DNA of 64,000 nucleotides from Actinoallomurus sp963736325. GTDB taxonomy: Bacteria > Actinomycetota > Actinomycetes > Streptosporangiales > Streptosporangiaceae. The DNA is taken from contig CAVTOG010000018.1 in NCBI GenBank assembly GCA_963736325.1, positions 54,104 to 118,103 of the forward strand. The letters are read 5' to 3'. The notes under the pieces are model-generated. The model saw nothing but the letters and a program-made list of their open reading frames with translations, made no database searches and had not been told where the DNA came from. This document shows positions 16,368 to 25,354 of the stretch, piece by piece. The first letter of the stretch is position 1; each line of letters begins with the position of its first letter. The translations under genes were made by a program, and so were the position numbers.

Positions 16368-17270
16368 ATGAGGGCATTCCTGATCGCATTGAGCGCAGCA
16401 CTCCTCCTCGCCGGCTGCGGTGGCGCCGGCACCGGCAGCAGCGGGTCCTCCGCCTCCCGCGGCGACGCGGCGCTGCCGGCACCCGCCCGTCCGGGCCAGA
16501 CCGGCGAGGACTCACAATCCGGGAAGGCGCCGCCGGGCCGCGCCGAACAGGTACGGCTGGCGCCCGCACAGGCCATCGTCTACTCAGCGGACCTCACGAT
16601 GCGGACCGGCGACGTCGCCGGCGCCGCGACGCGTGCGAAGCAGATCGTCGTCGCCTCCGGCGGATATGTCGGAGACGAGACCTCCGACGACGCCACGGGC
16701 AGCCACCCGTCGTCGAACATCACCTTCAAGATCCCGTCCGCGAAGTATCAGAGCGTGCTCGACCAGCTCGCCTCTTCGCGTATCGGCACGCGGACGGCTC
16801 TGCGCCAGGAGGCCGAGGACAAGACCGACGAGGTCGCGGACGTCGACAGCCGCGTGAAGTCGGCCAAGGCCACGCTCGCCTCCTTCCGCAAGCTGCTCGC
16901 CCGCGCGAACAGCGTCGGCGAGGTCATCAGCGTCGAGCAGGAGATCTCCGGGCGGGAGTCCGACCTGGAGGCGCTCCAGGCCCGGCAGAAGGCCCTGAGC
17001 TCCCAGACCGCCTACGCCACCGTCACCGTGCGCCTTGAGGGCACCAAGGCGGCGCGTGCCGTGAGCCACCACAAGCGCGGGTCCGGGTTCGGCGGCGGCG
17101 TGGCGTCCGGCTGGGACGCGTTCGCGGCGCTGGTGACCGGGGTGTTCATGGTCGTCGGCTGGCTGCTGCCGTTCCTCGGGCTGGCGCTGCTGGTGGGGCT
17201 GCCGTCGCTGTGGGTGTGGCGGCGCAGGCGCACCCCGGCCGCCGGGACGGAAGAGCCCGATGCGACGTGA
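16368..17270 (+). CDS. DUF4349 lipoprotein
   Basis: 300-residue exported lipoprotein starting at ATG 16368: signal peptide with lipobox LLLAGC (Cys at about residue 18), a low-complexity linker, then a DUF4349 domain (about residues 65-225) with YSADLTMRTGDVAGAATRA and IVVASGGYVGDE. A long coiled-coil hairpin follows (ADVDSRVKSAKATLASFRKL to ISGRESDLEALQ), then a C-terminal membrane helix (about 260-285) and a basic tail. The function of DUF4349 is not established. It lies between cgoX and hemE but on the opposite strand; its stop is 4 bp from the end of convergent hemE. Confidence 0.88.
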   Translation: MRAFLIALSAALLLAGCGGAGTGSSGSSASRGDAALPAPARPGQTGEDSQSGKAPPGRAEQVRLAPAQAIVYSADLTMRTGDVAGAATRAKQIVVASGGYVGDETSDDATGSHPSSNITFKIPSAKYQSVLDQLASSRIGTRTALRQEAEDKTDEVADVDSRVKSAKATLASFRKLLARANSVGEVISVEQEISGRESDLEALQARQKALSSQTAYATVTVRLEGTKAARAVSHHKRGSGFGGGVASGWDAFAALVTGVFMVVGWLLPFLGLALLVGLPSLWVWRRRRTPAAGTEEPDAT

Positions 17271-17274
17271 GCGG

Positions 17275-18381
17275 TCAGCGCCCGGCCGACTCCTCGTGCA
17301 CGAAGTCGGTGAGGCGGGCCAGGACGTCCGGGTCGGTGCCGGGGAGCACTCCGTGGCCGAGGTTGAAGACGTGACCCTCGGCCGTACGGCCCTGCGCGAG
17401 CACGGCGCGGGTGCGCTCGGCGACGACCTCCCAGGGGGCCAGCAGGATCGCGGGGTCGAGGTTGCCCTGCAAGGCCTTGCCGGCCTCGACCCGGCGCACG
17501 GCGTCGTCGAGGGGGACCCGCCAGTCGACGCCGACCACGTCGGCGCCGGCCTCGCCCATCAGGCCGAGGAGCTCGCCGGTGCCCACACCGAAGTGGATCC
17601 GCGGCACGTCGTAGGCCTCCAGCGCCTCGAAGATGCGGCCACTGTGCGGCAGGACGGACCGGCGGTAGTCCTCCGGGCTGACGCCGCCGACCCAGGAGTC
17701 GAAGATCTGGATCGCGCTCGCGCCCGCCTCGACCTGCACCTTGAGGTAGGCGATGGCGATGTCCGCGAGGCGCCCGAGCAGCCGTGCCCAGAGCTCCGGC
17801 TCGCCGTACATCATGGCCTTGGTGCGGTCGTGGGTCTTGGAGGGCCCGCCCTCGATGAGGTAGGACGCGAGCGTGAACGGGCCGCCCGCGAACCCGATCA
17901 GCGGGATGCCGCCCAGCTCGCCGGTGAGCGCGCCCACGGCCTCGGTGACGTACGGGACGTCGTCCGGCACGAGCGGGCGGAGCCGGTCGACGCCGGCGGC
18001 GTCGCGGATCGGGTCGGCGATCACCGGCCCGACGCCCGGCTTGATGTCGAGGTCGATGCCGATCGCCTTCAGCGGCACCACGATGTCGCTGAAGAAGATC
18101 GCCGCGTCGACCGCGTAGCGGCGCACCGGCTGCATCGTGATCTCGACGATGAGGTCGGGGGTCGCGCAGGCGTCCATCATGGCGGTGCCGGCGCGCACCT
18201 TCCGGTATTCGGGGAGTGAGCGGCCCGCCTGCCGCATGAACCACACCGGTGTGTGCGGCACCGGCCTGCGGTGGCAGGCGTCGAGGAAGGAGCTCGTCCG
18301 TCCGGCCGGCCGCCGCGCGGCGTTTTCGTCGCGCGCCCGCGGTGGCGTGCTGTTGTCTTGCGTGTTCAGGGCGTCAGGCAC
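17275..18381 (-). CDS. hemE: uroporphyrinogen decarboxylase HemE
   Basis: 368-residue HemE that decarboxylates four acetate groups of uroporphyrinogen III to coproporphyrinogen III. I place the start at GTG 18381 (MPDALNTQ); the open frame reaches 18453 but the extra residues are atypical. The N-terminal motif PVWFMRQAGRSLPEYR holds the substrate-binding arginines. FFSDIVVPLKAIG has the catalytic aspartate, and IQIFDSWVGGVSPEDY and FNLGHGVLPGTDPD are conserved. With cgoX and hemQ it defines most of the coproporphyrin route in this 4.4-kb segment. It is transcribed toward the DUF4349 gene. Confidence 0.95.
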   Translation of the reverse strand: MPDALNTQDNSTPPRARDENAARRPAGRTSSFLDACHRRPVPHTPVWFMRQAGRSLPEYRKVRAGTAMMDACATPDLIVEITMQPVRRYAVDAAIFFSDIVVPLKAIGIDLDIKPGVGPVIADPIRDAAGVDRLRPLVPDDVPYVTEAVGALTGELGGIPLIGFAGGPFTLASYLIEGGPSKTHDRTKAMMYGEPELWARLLGRLADIAIAYLKVQVEAGASAIQIFDSWVGGVSPEDYRRSVLPHSGRIFEALEAYDVPRIHFGVGTGELLGLMGEAGADVVGVDWRVPLDDAVRRVEAGKALQGNLDPAILLAPWEVVAERTRAVLAQGRTAEGHVFNLGHGVLPGTDPDVLARLTDFVHEESAGR

Positions 18382-18564
18382 CCTTGGATCGTCCCACGAA
18401 ACCCCGGAGGCCGTGCCTGGACCCCCGAAGAGGCCGTGCCCCCTTGCCGCCACGCCCGTTATGAGAATCTTCGGGACACGCCGAGCGACGTCCCGCGATC
18501 GCGCCTGGCCGCGTGCGAGCGTGTGAACGCTCCACCCCTGCCGAGTCGAGGGAGGTCACGACGG

Positions 18565-18741
18565 ATGACCCTCACACGTCATTGTTCCGTCTGTGACGGC
18601 GCACGCCGGTTCGAGCAACCGCCGTGCGCCGACGGCCATGGTGCCGACTGCCCCGAGTGGGCCTGCGTCGAATGCGGTCTGGCGATCCTGATCGGCGACG
18701 CCCCGGAGATCCCTGTCATCGTCCGGTACCGAGCGGCCTGA
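18565..18741 (+). CDS. 58-residue CxxC-rich small protein
   Basis: ATG 18565 with GGGAGG 8 bases upstream. The product has six cysteines: CSVC near the N-terminus, one each in PPCADG and ADCPEW, then CVEC at about residues 34-37, consistent with a small zinc-ribbon or zinc-knuckle fold, followed by LAILIGDAPEIPVIV. No family name recognised. It lies divergently from hemE and 76 bp before the DUF3000 gene. Codon bias is normal for a real gene. Confidence 0.6.
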   Translation: MTLTRHCSVCDGARRFEQPPCADGHGADCPEWACVECGLAILIGDAPEIPVIVRYRAA

Positions 18742-18817
18742 GCCACCAGACGATGCGTTCCATTCCCCCCGTTGAGGGCGTCGACATGCCGGGTCCACTG
18801 GATCGGCGAAGGTTCGG

Positions 18818-19396
18818 ATGACACCTCGAAACAGCACGGTTCCCGGTCCTTTCCAGCGGGTCGTCGACACTCTCCGCACGGTCGTCGACGCCGAGCCGTC
18901 CCGCACCGAACTCGTCATCGAGGACATGCCGGCTCCGCAGCGGCTGGCCCCGTACTCCGCGGCGATCATGGCCACCGTCTACCGTGAGGACGACAGCGAG
19001 CTCGCCGTAGGGCGTCTCATCGTGCTGTACGACCCGGAGGGGCAGCGCGGCTGGCACGGCGACTTTCGCGTGGTGGCCTATGTGCGCGCCGATCTCGAAC
19101 CCGAGATCGCGGCCGATCCCCTCATCGGCCCGGTCGGCTGGAGCTGGCTCACCGAGGCGCTGAGCACGCGCAACGCGGGATATCAGGCGGCGTCCGGGAC
19201 GATCACCCGGGCCGTCTCGGAGAGTTTCGGCGATAAATATGAGGACCCGGAGACAACCGAACTGGAGCTACGGGCGTCCTGGTCTCCGACCGATAATGAT
19301 ATATCAGGGCATATCAGTGCATGGTGCGACGTACTCTGCCTTGCGGCTGGATTGCCGCCGGCAGGGGTGACCTCTCTGCCTGGTACAGGAGCCTGA
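18818..19396 (+). CDS. DUF3000 domain protein
   Basis: 192-residue protein of the actinobacteria-specific DUF3000 family, recognised from FQRVVDTLRTV, RPE-like RTELVIEDMPAPQRLAPYSA, LYDPEGQRGWHGDFRVVAYV, GPVGWSWLTEAL and the closing ISAWCDVLCLAAGLPPAGV. Function unknown. It sits directly before RNase D, with only 17 bp between, a neighbourhood widely kept in actinobacteria, so the two are probably co-transcribed. The end of the gene (about 19225-19320) is noticeably richer in A and T than its surroundings. Confidence 0.9.
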   Translation: MTPRNSTVPGPFQRVVDTLRTVVDAEPSRTELVIEDMPAPQRLAPYSAAIMATVYREDDSELAVGRLIVLYDPEGQRGWHGDFRVVAYVRADLEPEIAADPLIGPVGWSWLTEALSTRNAGYQAASGTITRAVSESFGDKYEDPETTELELRASWSPTDNDISGHISAWCDVLCLAAGLPPAGVTSLPGTGA

Positions 19397-19413
19397 CGAC
19401 GTACGGTAGGCGC

Positions 19414-20643
19414 GTGGGAGTGTCGGAAGCAGAAGTAACACCACTACTCGAACCAAGAGACGGGATCCCCCCGGTCGTCGAGACCGCCGAGGCGCTCGAA
19501 CGCGCCATCGAGGCGCTCGCCGGGGGCGAGGGCCCGGTCGCGGTGGACGCCGAGCGCGCCTCCGGCTACCGCTACGGCCAGCGCGCCTATCTCGTGCAGC
19601 TCCGCCGCGGAGGCTCCGGCACGTTCCTGATCGACCCCGTCCCCTGCGCCGACCTGTCCGCGCTGCACGCGGCGCTCGCGGGCACCGAGATGGTGCTGCA
19701 CGCCGCCACCCAGGACCTCCCGTGCCTCGCCGAACTCGGGCTGGTGCCCGAGCTGCTGTTCGACACGGAGCTGGCCGGACGGCTGCTCGGCTACCCGCGC
19801 GTCGGCCTCGGCACCATGGTCGAGACCGTCCTCGGCTTCACGCTGGAGAAGGGGCACTCGGCCGCCGACTGGTCCACCCGGCCGCTCCCGGCCGACTGGC
19901 TGCGGTACGCCGCCCTCGACGTCGAGCTGCTCGTCGAGCTGCGCGACGCGCTGCGCGAGGAGCTCGACGAGGCGGGCAAGCTCCCCTGGGCCGAGGAGGA
20001 GTTCGCCGCGATCCTGAACGCTCCGCCCAAGGAGCCGCGGCAGGATCCCTGGCGCCGCACGTCCGGCATCCACCGCCTGCGCACCCGCCGCGGCCTCGCC
20101 GTCGTACGCGAGCTGTGGACGGCGCGCGACCGCATCGCCCGCGAGCGCGACCTGTCGCCCGGCCGTGTGCTGCCGGACGCCGCGATCGTCGAGGCGGCGC
20201 TCCAGTTGCCCCGCACTCCCGACGACCTGTCGGCGCTGCCGTCGTTCCGCGGCCGCAACCCGCGCCGCCACGCCGCCGCATGGTTTCGCGCCGTGCAGCG
20301 CGGCCGTACCCTCCCCGACCCCTCACTCCCCGAGCACAGCCTGCCCGGCGAAGGCCCGCCGCCCGCCCACCGCTGGGCCGAGCGCGACCCGGCCGCGGCC
20401 GAGCGCCTCAGCGCCGCCCGCGCCGTGGTGTCCGCGCTCTCCGAGAAGCACTCGATGCCGACGGAGAACCTCCTGCAGCCCGACGCCGTACGCCGGCTGG
20501 CCTGGGCTCCCCCGGACGAGATCACCCCGGAGACGGTCGGCCGCGTACTGACCGCGCTGGGGTCGCGGTCGTGGCAGGTGGAGCTCACAGCCACACCGCT
20601 CGCAAAGGCCCTGACCCGATCGGCGACCACGGGTGACGGCTGA
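19414..20643 (+). CDS. rnd: ribonuclease D
   Basis: 409-residue 3'-5' exoribonuclease for tRNA and small-RNA 3' trimming. GTG 19414 is taken as start (GTG 19420 is possible); the open frame upstream overlaps DUF3000. The DEDDy catalytic residues are visible: Asp45 and Glu47 in VAVDAERASG, Asp in HAATQDLPCL, and Tyr/Asp in RYAALDVELL. Helicase-RNase D C-terminal (HRDC)-like helices follow from about residue 215 (RRGLAVVRELWTARDRIARE), with a second at the C-terminus. The GNAT gene downstream overlaps its end by 11 bp, suggesting one operon DUF3000-rnd-GNAT. Confidence 0.93.
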   Translation: MGVSEAEVTPLLEPRDGIPPVVETAEALERAIEALAGGEGPVAVDAERASGYRYGQRAYLVQLRRGGSGTFLIDPVPCADLSALHAALAGTEMVLHAATQDLPCLAELGLVPELLFDTELAGRLLGYPRVGLGTMVETVLGFTLEKGHSAADWSTRPLPADWLRYAALDVELLVELRDALREELDEAGKLPWAEEEFAAILNAPPKEPRQDPWRRTSGIHRLRTRRGLAVVRELWTARDRIARERDLSPGRVLPDAAIVEAALQLPRTPDDLSALPSFRGRNPRRHAAAWFRAVQRGRTLPDPSLPEHSLPGEGPPPAHRWAERDPAAAERLSAARAVVSALSEKHSMPTENLLQPDAVRRLAWAPPDEITPETVGRVLTALGSRSWQVELTATPLAKALTRSATTGDG

Positions 20644-21103
20644 GGCCATCGTCACCGACCGGCTCGTCCTGCGGCCCCTCGGCACCGGGCCGGCACGCGC
20701 GATCGCGGACGGCGACTACTCCGGCGTGGTCGCCGGCAGCGGCTGGCCGACCGAGGCGAGCCCGCTCGTCGCCCAGCGCGCCGCGAACGACCCGGACGCG
20801 CTGACCTGGTTGATCACCCGCGAGGGCGCCGTCATCGGCGAGTGCGGCATCAAGCACGCACCGGGCCCCGACGGGTCCACCGAGATCGGCTACGGCCTGA
20901 GCCCCGGCTGGCGCTCGGACGGCTTGGGCACCGAGGCGGTACGCGGCCTGGTCGACCGGCTCCACGACCTGCCGTCCTGCCGCCGGGTGACCGCCGAGGT
21001 GCACGAGACCAACACGCCATCACGGCGGCTGCTCGAACGCCTCGGCTTCTCCATCGACTTCCTCGCCCCGCCCTACGTCTGGTACACCCGCGCGATCCGC
21101 TGA
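20633..21103 (+). CDS. GNAT acetyltransferase (RimJ/RimL-like)
   Basis: 156-residue GCN5-type N-acetyltransferase of the RimJ/RimL group: LVLRPL at the N-terminus, IGECGIKHAPGPDGSTEIGY, the acetyl-CoA loop GLSPGWRSDGLGTEA, then VTAEVHETNTPSRRLLERLG. GTG 20633 lies inside the end of rnd (11-bp overlap). The substrate, protein N-terminus or small molecule, cannot be deduced. Confidence 0.85.
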   Translation: MTAEAIVTDRLVLRPLGTGPARAIADGDYSGVVAGSGWPTEASPLVAQRAANDPDALTWLITREGAVIGECGIKHAPGPDGSTEIGYGLSPGWRSDGLGTEAVRGLVDRLHDLPSCRRVTAEVHETNTPSRRLLERLGFSIDFLAPPYVWYTRAIR

Positions 21104-21108
21104 GACGA

Positions 21109-21900
21109 CTAGAGGGCGGAGAAGACCAGGCCGCGATTCTTCAGCTCTGGGATGACCTTCCGGAGGGCCTTGAGGGTCTCCGAGCGGTCGCCGCCGCCGT
21201 CGTGGCAGAGCAGGATGTCGCCGCCCTTGGCGTCCAGGAGGCTGTGCTCGATGCGCTTCGTGCCGGGACGCGCCCAGTCGCGCGGGTCGACGGCCCAGTC
21301 GATCGGCGTCATGCCGTGGCGGGCGGCCGAACGGAACACGTTCTTGGACCACGCGCCGCCGGGCGAGCGGAAGAACTTCGGAGCGATCCCGGTCGCGTCG
21401 CCGATGCGGTCGTGCGCCTCGGTTATCTCGGTGTCGACCCTCTTGCGCGGCAATGACGCGATCTCGAGCGGGTGCGTCATCGTGTGGTTGCACAGCTGAT
21501 GCCCCGCGGCGACGATCCGCCGCGCGAGGTCGGGGAGCTCCTTCACCTGAATTCCGATGAGTGAGAATGTCGCCTTGACCTGGTGTTCGGCCAACAGGTC
21601 GAGCATTTTCGGCGTCCACTCCGGATGCGGGCCGTCGTCGATCGTGAGCGCGATCGCGTTGGGCGGCGCGGCCGGCAGGAGGTCGTGCATCATGTGCACG
21701 GCATCGGTGCGCGGCTCCAGCGGGGCCAGCCGCGGCGGATGCCCGGGCCGGGGCCCCGGCACCGTGTTGGCCCGCGGTATGACCGCCCGGCCGCGCGCGA
21801 TCGGGTGAAAAACGCCTGTGGTCTCCTGACTGTGGTCGCCCGCGACGACGGCGGCGAGCCCGACGGCTCCGGCGGTCAGCAGACGGCGACGAGTCAACAT
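21109..21900 (-). CDS. exported polysaccharide deacetylase (NodB domain)
   Basis: 263-residue secreted carbohydrate esterase family 4 enzyme. ATG 21900 starts a Tat-type signal, LTRRRLLTAGAVGLAAV (GGAG lies upstream; ATG 21915 is an alternative). The NodB domain begins near residue 80: ALTIDDGPHPEW gives the Asp-Asp of motif 1, NHTMTHPLE the metal-binding H-x3-H, FFRSPGGAWS motif 3, DWAVDPRDW motif 4, and LLCHDGGGDRSET motif 5. It likely removes acetyl groups from peptidoglycan or another cell-surface polymer. It is convergent with the GNAT gene. Confidence 0.92.
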   Translation of the reverse strand: MLTRRRLLTAGAVGLAAVVAGDHSQETTGVFHPIARGRAVIPRANTVPGPRPGHPPRLAPLEPRTDAVHMMHDLLPAAPPNAIALTIDDGPHPEWTPKMLDLLAEHQVKATFSLIGIQVKELPDLARRIVAAGHQLCNHTMTHPLEIASLPRKRVDTEITEAHDRIGDATGIAPKFFRSPGGAWSKNVFRSAARHGMTPIDWAVDPRDWARPGTKRIEHSLLDAKGGDILLCHDGGGDRSETLKALRKVIPELKNRGLVFSAL

Positions 21901-22072
21901 GTGCCCGAACTCCACATGTCAAACGCTATGCCCTCTACGGGCCACCGCGATACGTGTTGTCACCTTGAAACAGAGCAAGGCTTGAACCAAGACGACATGC
22001 CGCGACATGCCGGTTTGAAACTCCGGGAGCCGTCGGGCTTGCGTCGGCCCCGGGCGCGGCGCAGACTCACGA

Positions 22073-22091
22073 TTAGGTTAGCTTTACCTAA
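22073..22091. promoter_or_regulatory. iron box (DmdR/IdeR-type operator)
   Basis: TTAGGTTAGCTTTACCTAA matches the actinobacterial iron-box consensus TTAGGTTAGGCTAACCTAA at 16 of 19 positions. It lies 48 bp upstream of the efeU start. A Fe(II)-bound DmdR/IdeR repressor would shut the iron permease off when iron is replete. Confidence 0.85.
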
Positions 22092-22138
22092 GCGTGTAGT
22101 ACGGTCCCTTCCGGACCCCTATCGGAGGAGCCTTCCCC

Positions 22139-22999
22139 TTGTTGCTCGGCAACTACCTCATCGGCCTGCGCGAAGGGCTCGAGGCCTCGCTCGTCGTCAG
22201 CATCCTCATCGCGTACCTGGTGAAGTCGGGCAACCGGCGCGCGCTCCCGCCCGTGTGGGGCGGTGTGGGCACGGCCATCGCGCTGGCCGTCGGGTTCGGC
22301 ATCGCGCTGACGCTGGCCTCCGGGGAGATGCAGTTCAAGGCGCAGGAGACCTTCGGCGGCTTCCTGTCGATCATCGCCGTCGGGCTGGTGACGTGGATGG
22401 TCTTCTGGATGCGCCGTACGGCCCGCTTCATGAAGGCGGAGCTGGAGGGCAAGCTGGACGGCGCGCTGTCCCTCGGCGGCAAGGCCCTGTTCGCGGTGGC
22501 GTTCCTGGCCGTGGGCCGTGAGGGCCTGGAGACCGCGCTGTTCCTGTGGACCAACATCACCAACGCCGACTCCTCGGTCGAGCCGATCGTCGGCGCCGTC
22601 CTCGGCCTGCTGACCGCGGCGCTGCTCGGCTACCTGCTGTACCGCGGCGGCATGAAGCTCAACCTCAAGCGCTTCTTCACCGTCACCGGTGCCGCCCTGA
22701 TCGTCGTGGCCGCGGGCGTGTTCGGCTACGGCTTCCACGACCTGCAGGAGGCCTCGGTTCTGCCGGGCCTGGGCAAGCTGGCCTTCGAGCCGCACACGTG
22801 GTTCACCGGCATGGGAACGGTCGGCGGCTGGTTGCAGACCGCCCTCCAGGGCGTCTTCAACCTGACGCCGCAGGTCACGTTCCTGCAGGCGATCATGTGG
22901 GTGGTGTACATCGTGCCGGTGATGTACCTCTTCCTGCGCCCGTCCAAGCCCCCGGTGGCCCCGGCCCGCAAGCCGGAGACCGCCGCCGCCGACCACTGA
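22139..22999 (+). CDS. efeU: FTR1-family iron permease EfeU
   Basis: 286-residue membrane permease for ferric iron, energised by the EfeO/EfeB ferrous-oxidation system or used alone. It starts at TTG 22139 (a second TTG follows), with GGAGGAG eight bases upstream. The two REGLE motifs needed for iron passage are at residues 11-15 (LREGLEASL) and 127-131 (GREGLETAL). Seven membrane segments can be traced. An iron box precedes the gene. The usual partners efeO and efeB are absent: downstream comes a scar of gene stumps, so the operon may have been trimmed or this genome keeps them elsewhere. Confidence 0.92.
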   Translation: MLLGNYLIGLREGLEASLVVSILIAYLVKSGNRRALPPVWGGVGTAIALAVGFGIALTLASGEMQFKAQETFGGFLSIIAVGLVTWMVFWMRRTARFMKAELEGKLDGALSLGGKALFAVAFLAVGREGLETALFLWTNITNADSSVEPIVGAVLGLLTAALLGYLLYRGGMKLNLKRFFTVTGAALIVVAAGVFGYGFHDLQEASVLPGLGKLAFEPHTWFTGMGTVGGWLQTALQGVFNLTPQVTFLQAIMWVVYIVPVMYLFLRPSKPPVAPARKPETAAADH

Positions 23000-23031
23000 C
23001 ATCCGGCCGGATCACAGGTCGAGGCCTGGCG

Positions 23032-23243
23032 TCATTCCGGTCCGGGGAGCGCCGGATCGGCGGTCATGATCCGCAGGAGCGCGAGGGCGGTGGCCGTCTC
23101 CGAGTCGGCCGACGCCGTGTAGATGACGAGATGGCGGTCGGTCCCGTCCGGTAGTGGCAGCGCGTCGTAGTGCAGGTCCAGCCGGCCGACCGCCGGATGG
23201 TCGATGGACTTCATCCCGTTGGTCTTCTCCCGTACGTCCAGAG
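23032..23243 (-). pseudogene. C-terminal stump of an XRE/MmyB-type regulator
   Basis: The minus strand to the stop at 23032 reads DVREKTNGMKSIDHPAVGRL, then DLHYDALPLPDG-TDRHLVIYTASADSETATALALL. This is the end of the MmyB ligand-binding domain of actinobacterial XRE regulators (HPxVGxLxLxYExLxLP; LVxYTAxxxSxxxxALxLL). The HTH and most of the domain are missing; the upstream sequence switches abruptly at about 23240 to an ABC permease in another frame. Confidence 0.75.
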
Positions 23244-23753
23244 CCCGATTCCCTGGCAGAGGCTGCCGACGGCGAGCGTCGCGACGAAGGCGTGCACCCG
23301 GAAACGTACGATCAGGACGGCGTTGACCGCACCTGCCGCGAGGGCGAAGGCGACGGCCAGGAGGATCGCGACGGCCGGTGGCAGCTGTGCCCGCGCGACG
23401 AACCCGACGGCGAAGATCTGCGACATGGTGAGCACTGACCCGACCGACAGGTCGAGCTCGCCGACGATCAGCGGAAGCATGCTGCCGAGGGCGAGAAGGA
23501 CCACGATCGTCTGCCCGTTGAGTATGCGCCGGTAGTTGTCGAAGGTGGCGAACGTATCCGGCTTCAGGGCGCTGAACAGGACGACGAGCAGCAGCGCGAG
23601 GGCCAGCACGCCGTACCGGCCCAGCTCGGCCACGGCACGGCCGGTGAGGTCGCACGGCTCACCCGTGCGGGGCGGGTCGTCTTCGGCCGCGTTCGGCGAG
23701 GTGCCGCCCTTGTCGCCCGGTCTCCGGTCGCCGACTCGTGACACGTCAGACAT
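23211..23753 (-). pseudogene. sugar ABC transporter permease (RbsC-like), truncated
   Basis: Starts at ATG 23753, overlapping the end of the ATPase gene by 8 bp. After a hydrophilic N-terminus the protein follows the ribose/xylose permease family: NYRRILNGQTIVVLLALGSM, LIVGELDLSVGSVLTM and HAFVATLAVGSLCQGIGLW. After about residue 172 the frame runs into the MmyB stump and stops, giving 180 residues where about 320 are usual; the EAA-like loop and last membrane spans are lost. The product cannot be a working permease. Confidence 0.82.
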
Positions 23754-25083
23754 CGTCGTGTACCGCCATTCGCAGCCGTTGGAGTGAGATCTGGGCGCCG
23801 GTGAGCACACCGGCGATACGGCCGCGCCGCACGACGAAGACCTCGTCGCAGACGTCCGCCAGTTCCTCGGTGTCCGTGCTGACCAGCAGGAAAGCGGTGC
23901 CTTCGGCGGCACCTCGGCGCAGCCGGCCGTGGATCTGGCGGCGCGCCTCGACGTCGACCGCGGCCGTGGGCTCGCACAGCACGACCAGCCGTGGATCTCC
24001 GGCCAGGCACCTCGCCAGCACGACCTTCTGCGCGTTGCCGCCGGAGAGGGTGGAGAACTCCGCCTCCGGTCGCGAAGGTTTCACCCCGAAGTCCGCGAGG
24101 ATCTCCGCTGCGGCCCGCCGCTCCGCGGAACTCCGCAGCGGCCGGGAACCTCCCGGGTTGAGTAAGAGGTTCTCCGCGAGCGACATGTGCGCCGCGGCGC
24201 CGCCGGTCTTGCGGTCGGCCGGGACGAACCGCACCCCGGCGGCGACGGCGGCCTTCGGGTTCCGAGGGCGGAACGACCGGTCGTCCAGCGTCATATGGCC
24301 CCGCCGGAGCGGGCACAGCCCGAAGACGGCTTCGGCGATCGCGATGTGGCCGGCCCCCGCGAGGCCGGTGAGCCCGACGATCCGGCCGGCGTGGACGTCG
24401 AGGTCCAAGGGGCCGAACTCGTCGTTCTCCACACCTCGGAGCCGAAGCCTGAGGCCGCCGTCCGTTCCGCCGGCCCGCCTCGTCCGCTCCGTGGTCACCG
24501 TACGGTCGACCATGAGCCCGACCAGTTCCGGCTTCGACGTCTCCGCCGCCTCCAGGGTGGCGATGACGTGGCCGTCGCGCAGCACCGTGATCCGGTCGGC
24601 GAGATCGAGGACCTCGTCGATCCGGTGGCTGATCAGGATGCTGGACACCCCTTGGCGCCGCAGCCGCCTGAGGACGGCGTGCAGCTTCACCGCCTCGGCG
24701 TCCGGCAGGTTCGCGGTGGGTTCGTCGAGGACGAGCAACTGGGCACGCTGCGCCAGGGCGCGGGCGATCGCCACCACGGCCTGCCCGGTGACGGGCAGTG
24801 TCGCCAGAGGACGGCGCGTGTCGATGTCCGCGCCCATCTCGGCGATGATCTCCCTGGCCCCCTCAGCGCTGGCCCGCCAGTTGATGATCCCGTGTCTGCG
24901 GGCGAACCCGGAGGTCAGCGCCACGTTCTCGACGATGCTGAGCTGCGGCACCAGCGTGAGGTCCTGGTGGATGAACGCGGCTCCGGCGGCCGTGACCTCC
25001 CGGCCGGTGAACGACCTGCCGAGCGTCTCGGTAGGTGTCGCCGGGCTCCGCCGCTCGTCCGTGTCGGTCGGCGGCTTCTCCAT
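23746..25083 (-). pseudogene. sugar ABC transporter ATPase (RbsA-like), missing its N-terminus
   Basis: The 445-codon frame corresponds to a double-ATPase of the RbsA/MglA class but begins in the Q-loop of the first domain (AGAAFIHQDLTLVPQLSIVE). About 70 residues with the first Walker A are missing, replaced by unrelated sequence before about residue 22. Domain 1 keeps Walker B (LLVLDEPTANL); its signature is weak (LPVTGQAVVAIA). Domain 2 has GLTGLAGAGHIAIAEAVFG, LSGGNAQKVVLARCL and the D-loop. It is coupled to the truncated permease. The 5' edge, near 25020-25060, abuts a zinc-less alcohol dehydrogenase stump on the other strand. Likely an immobilised piece of a larger operon. Confidence 0.8.
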
Positions 25084-25276
25084 CCTGGGCTACGCCAGGA
25101 ACCGGCCCGGCGTCGTCGCGACCGAGATCGCGAACGCGCTGGACCTGGTCGCCACCGGAAAGCTGAAGATCACCCCGACCGTCCAGCGGCTCACCGACGC
25201 CCCCGGCGCACACGCGACGGCGCTGGCCCACGCGTCCTCCGGAAAGGTGGTCTTCGAGATCCACAAGCCACGGTGA
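25061..25276 (+). pseudogene. C-terminal stump of a zinc-type NADP oxidoreductase
   Basis: VSVGGFSILGYARNRPGVVA, then EIANALDLVATGKLKITPTV and ALAHASSGKVVFEIHKPR, is the end of a quinone-oxidoreductase/alcohol-dehydrogenase-family protein (helix after the Rossmann fold, substrate-side strand, SSGKVVFEI). The catalytic and NADP-binding parts are absent. It is on the plus strand, opposite to the ABC pieces, and ends 78 bp before the end of the convergent acyl-CoA synthetase gene. Confidence 0.75.
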
Positions 25277-25354
25277 GGCGGAGGAGGACGAGGTCCTCCG
25301 GGCTACGGCCCTGCGGCCACGAGGTCCCGCGGGGCCGTCGTCGCGCGAGGCGGC

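Noticed and set aside
22139..22141. ATG start for efeU further downstream
   Set aside because: It would remove the first REGLE motif; TTG with a perfectly placed GGAGGAG is better.
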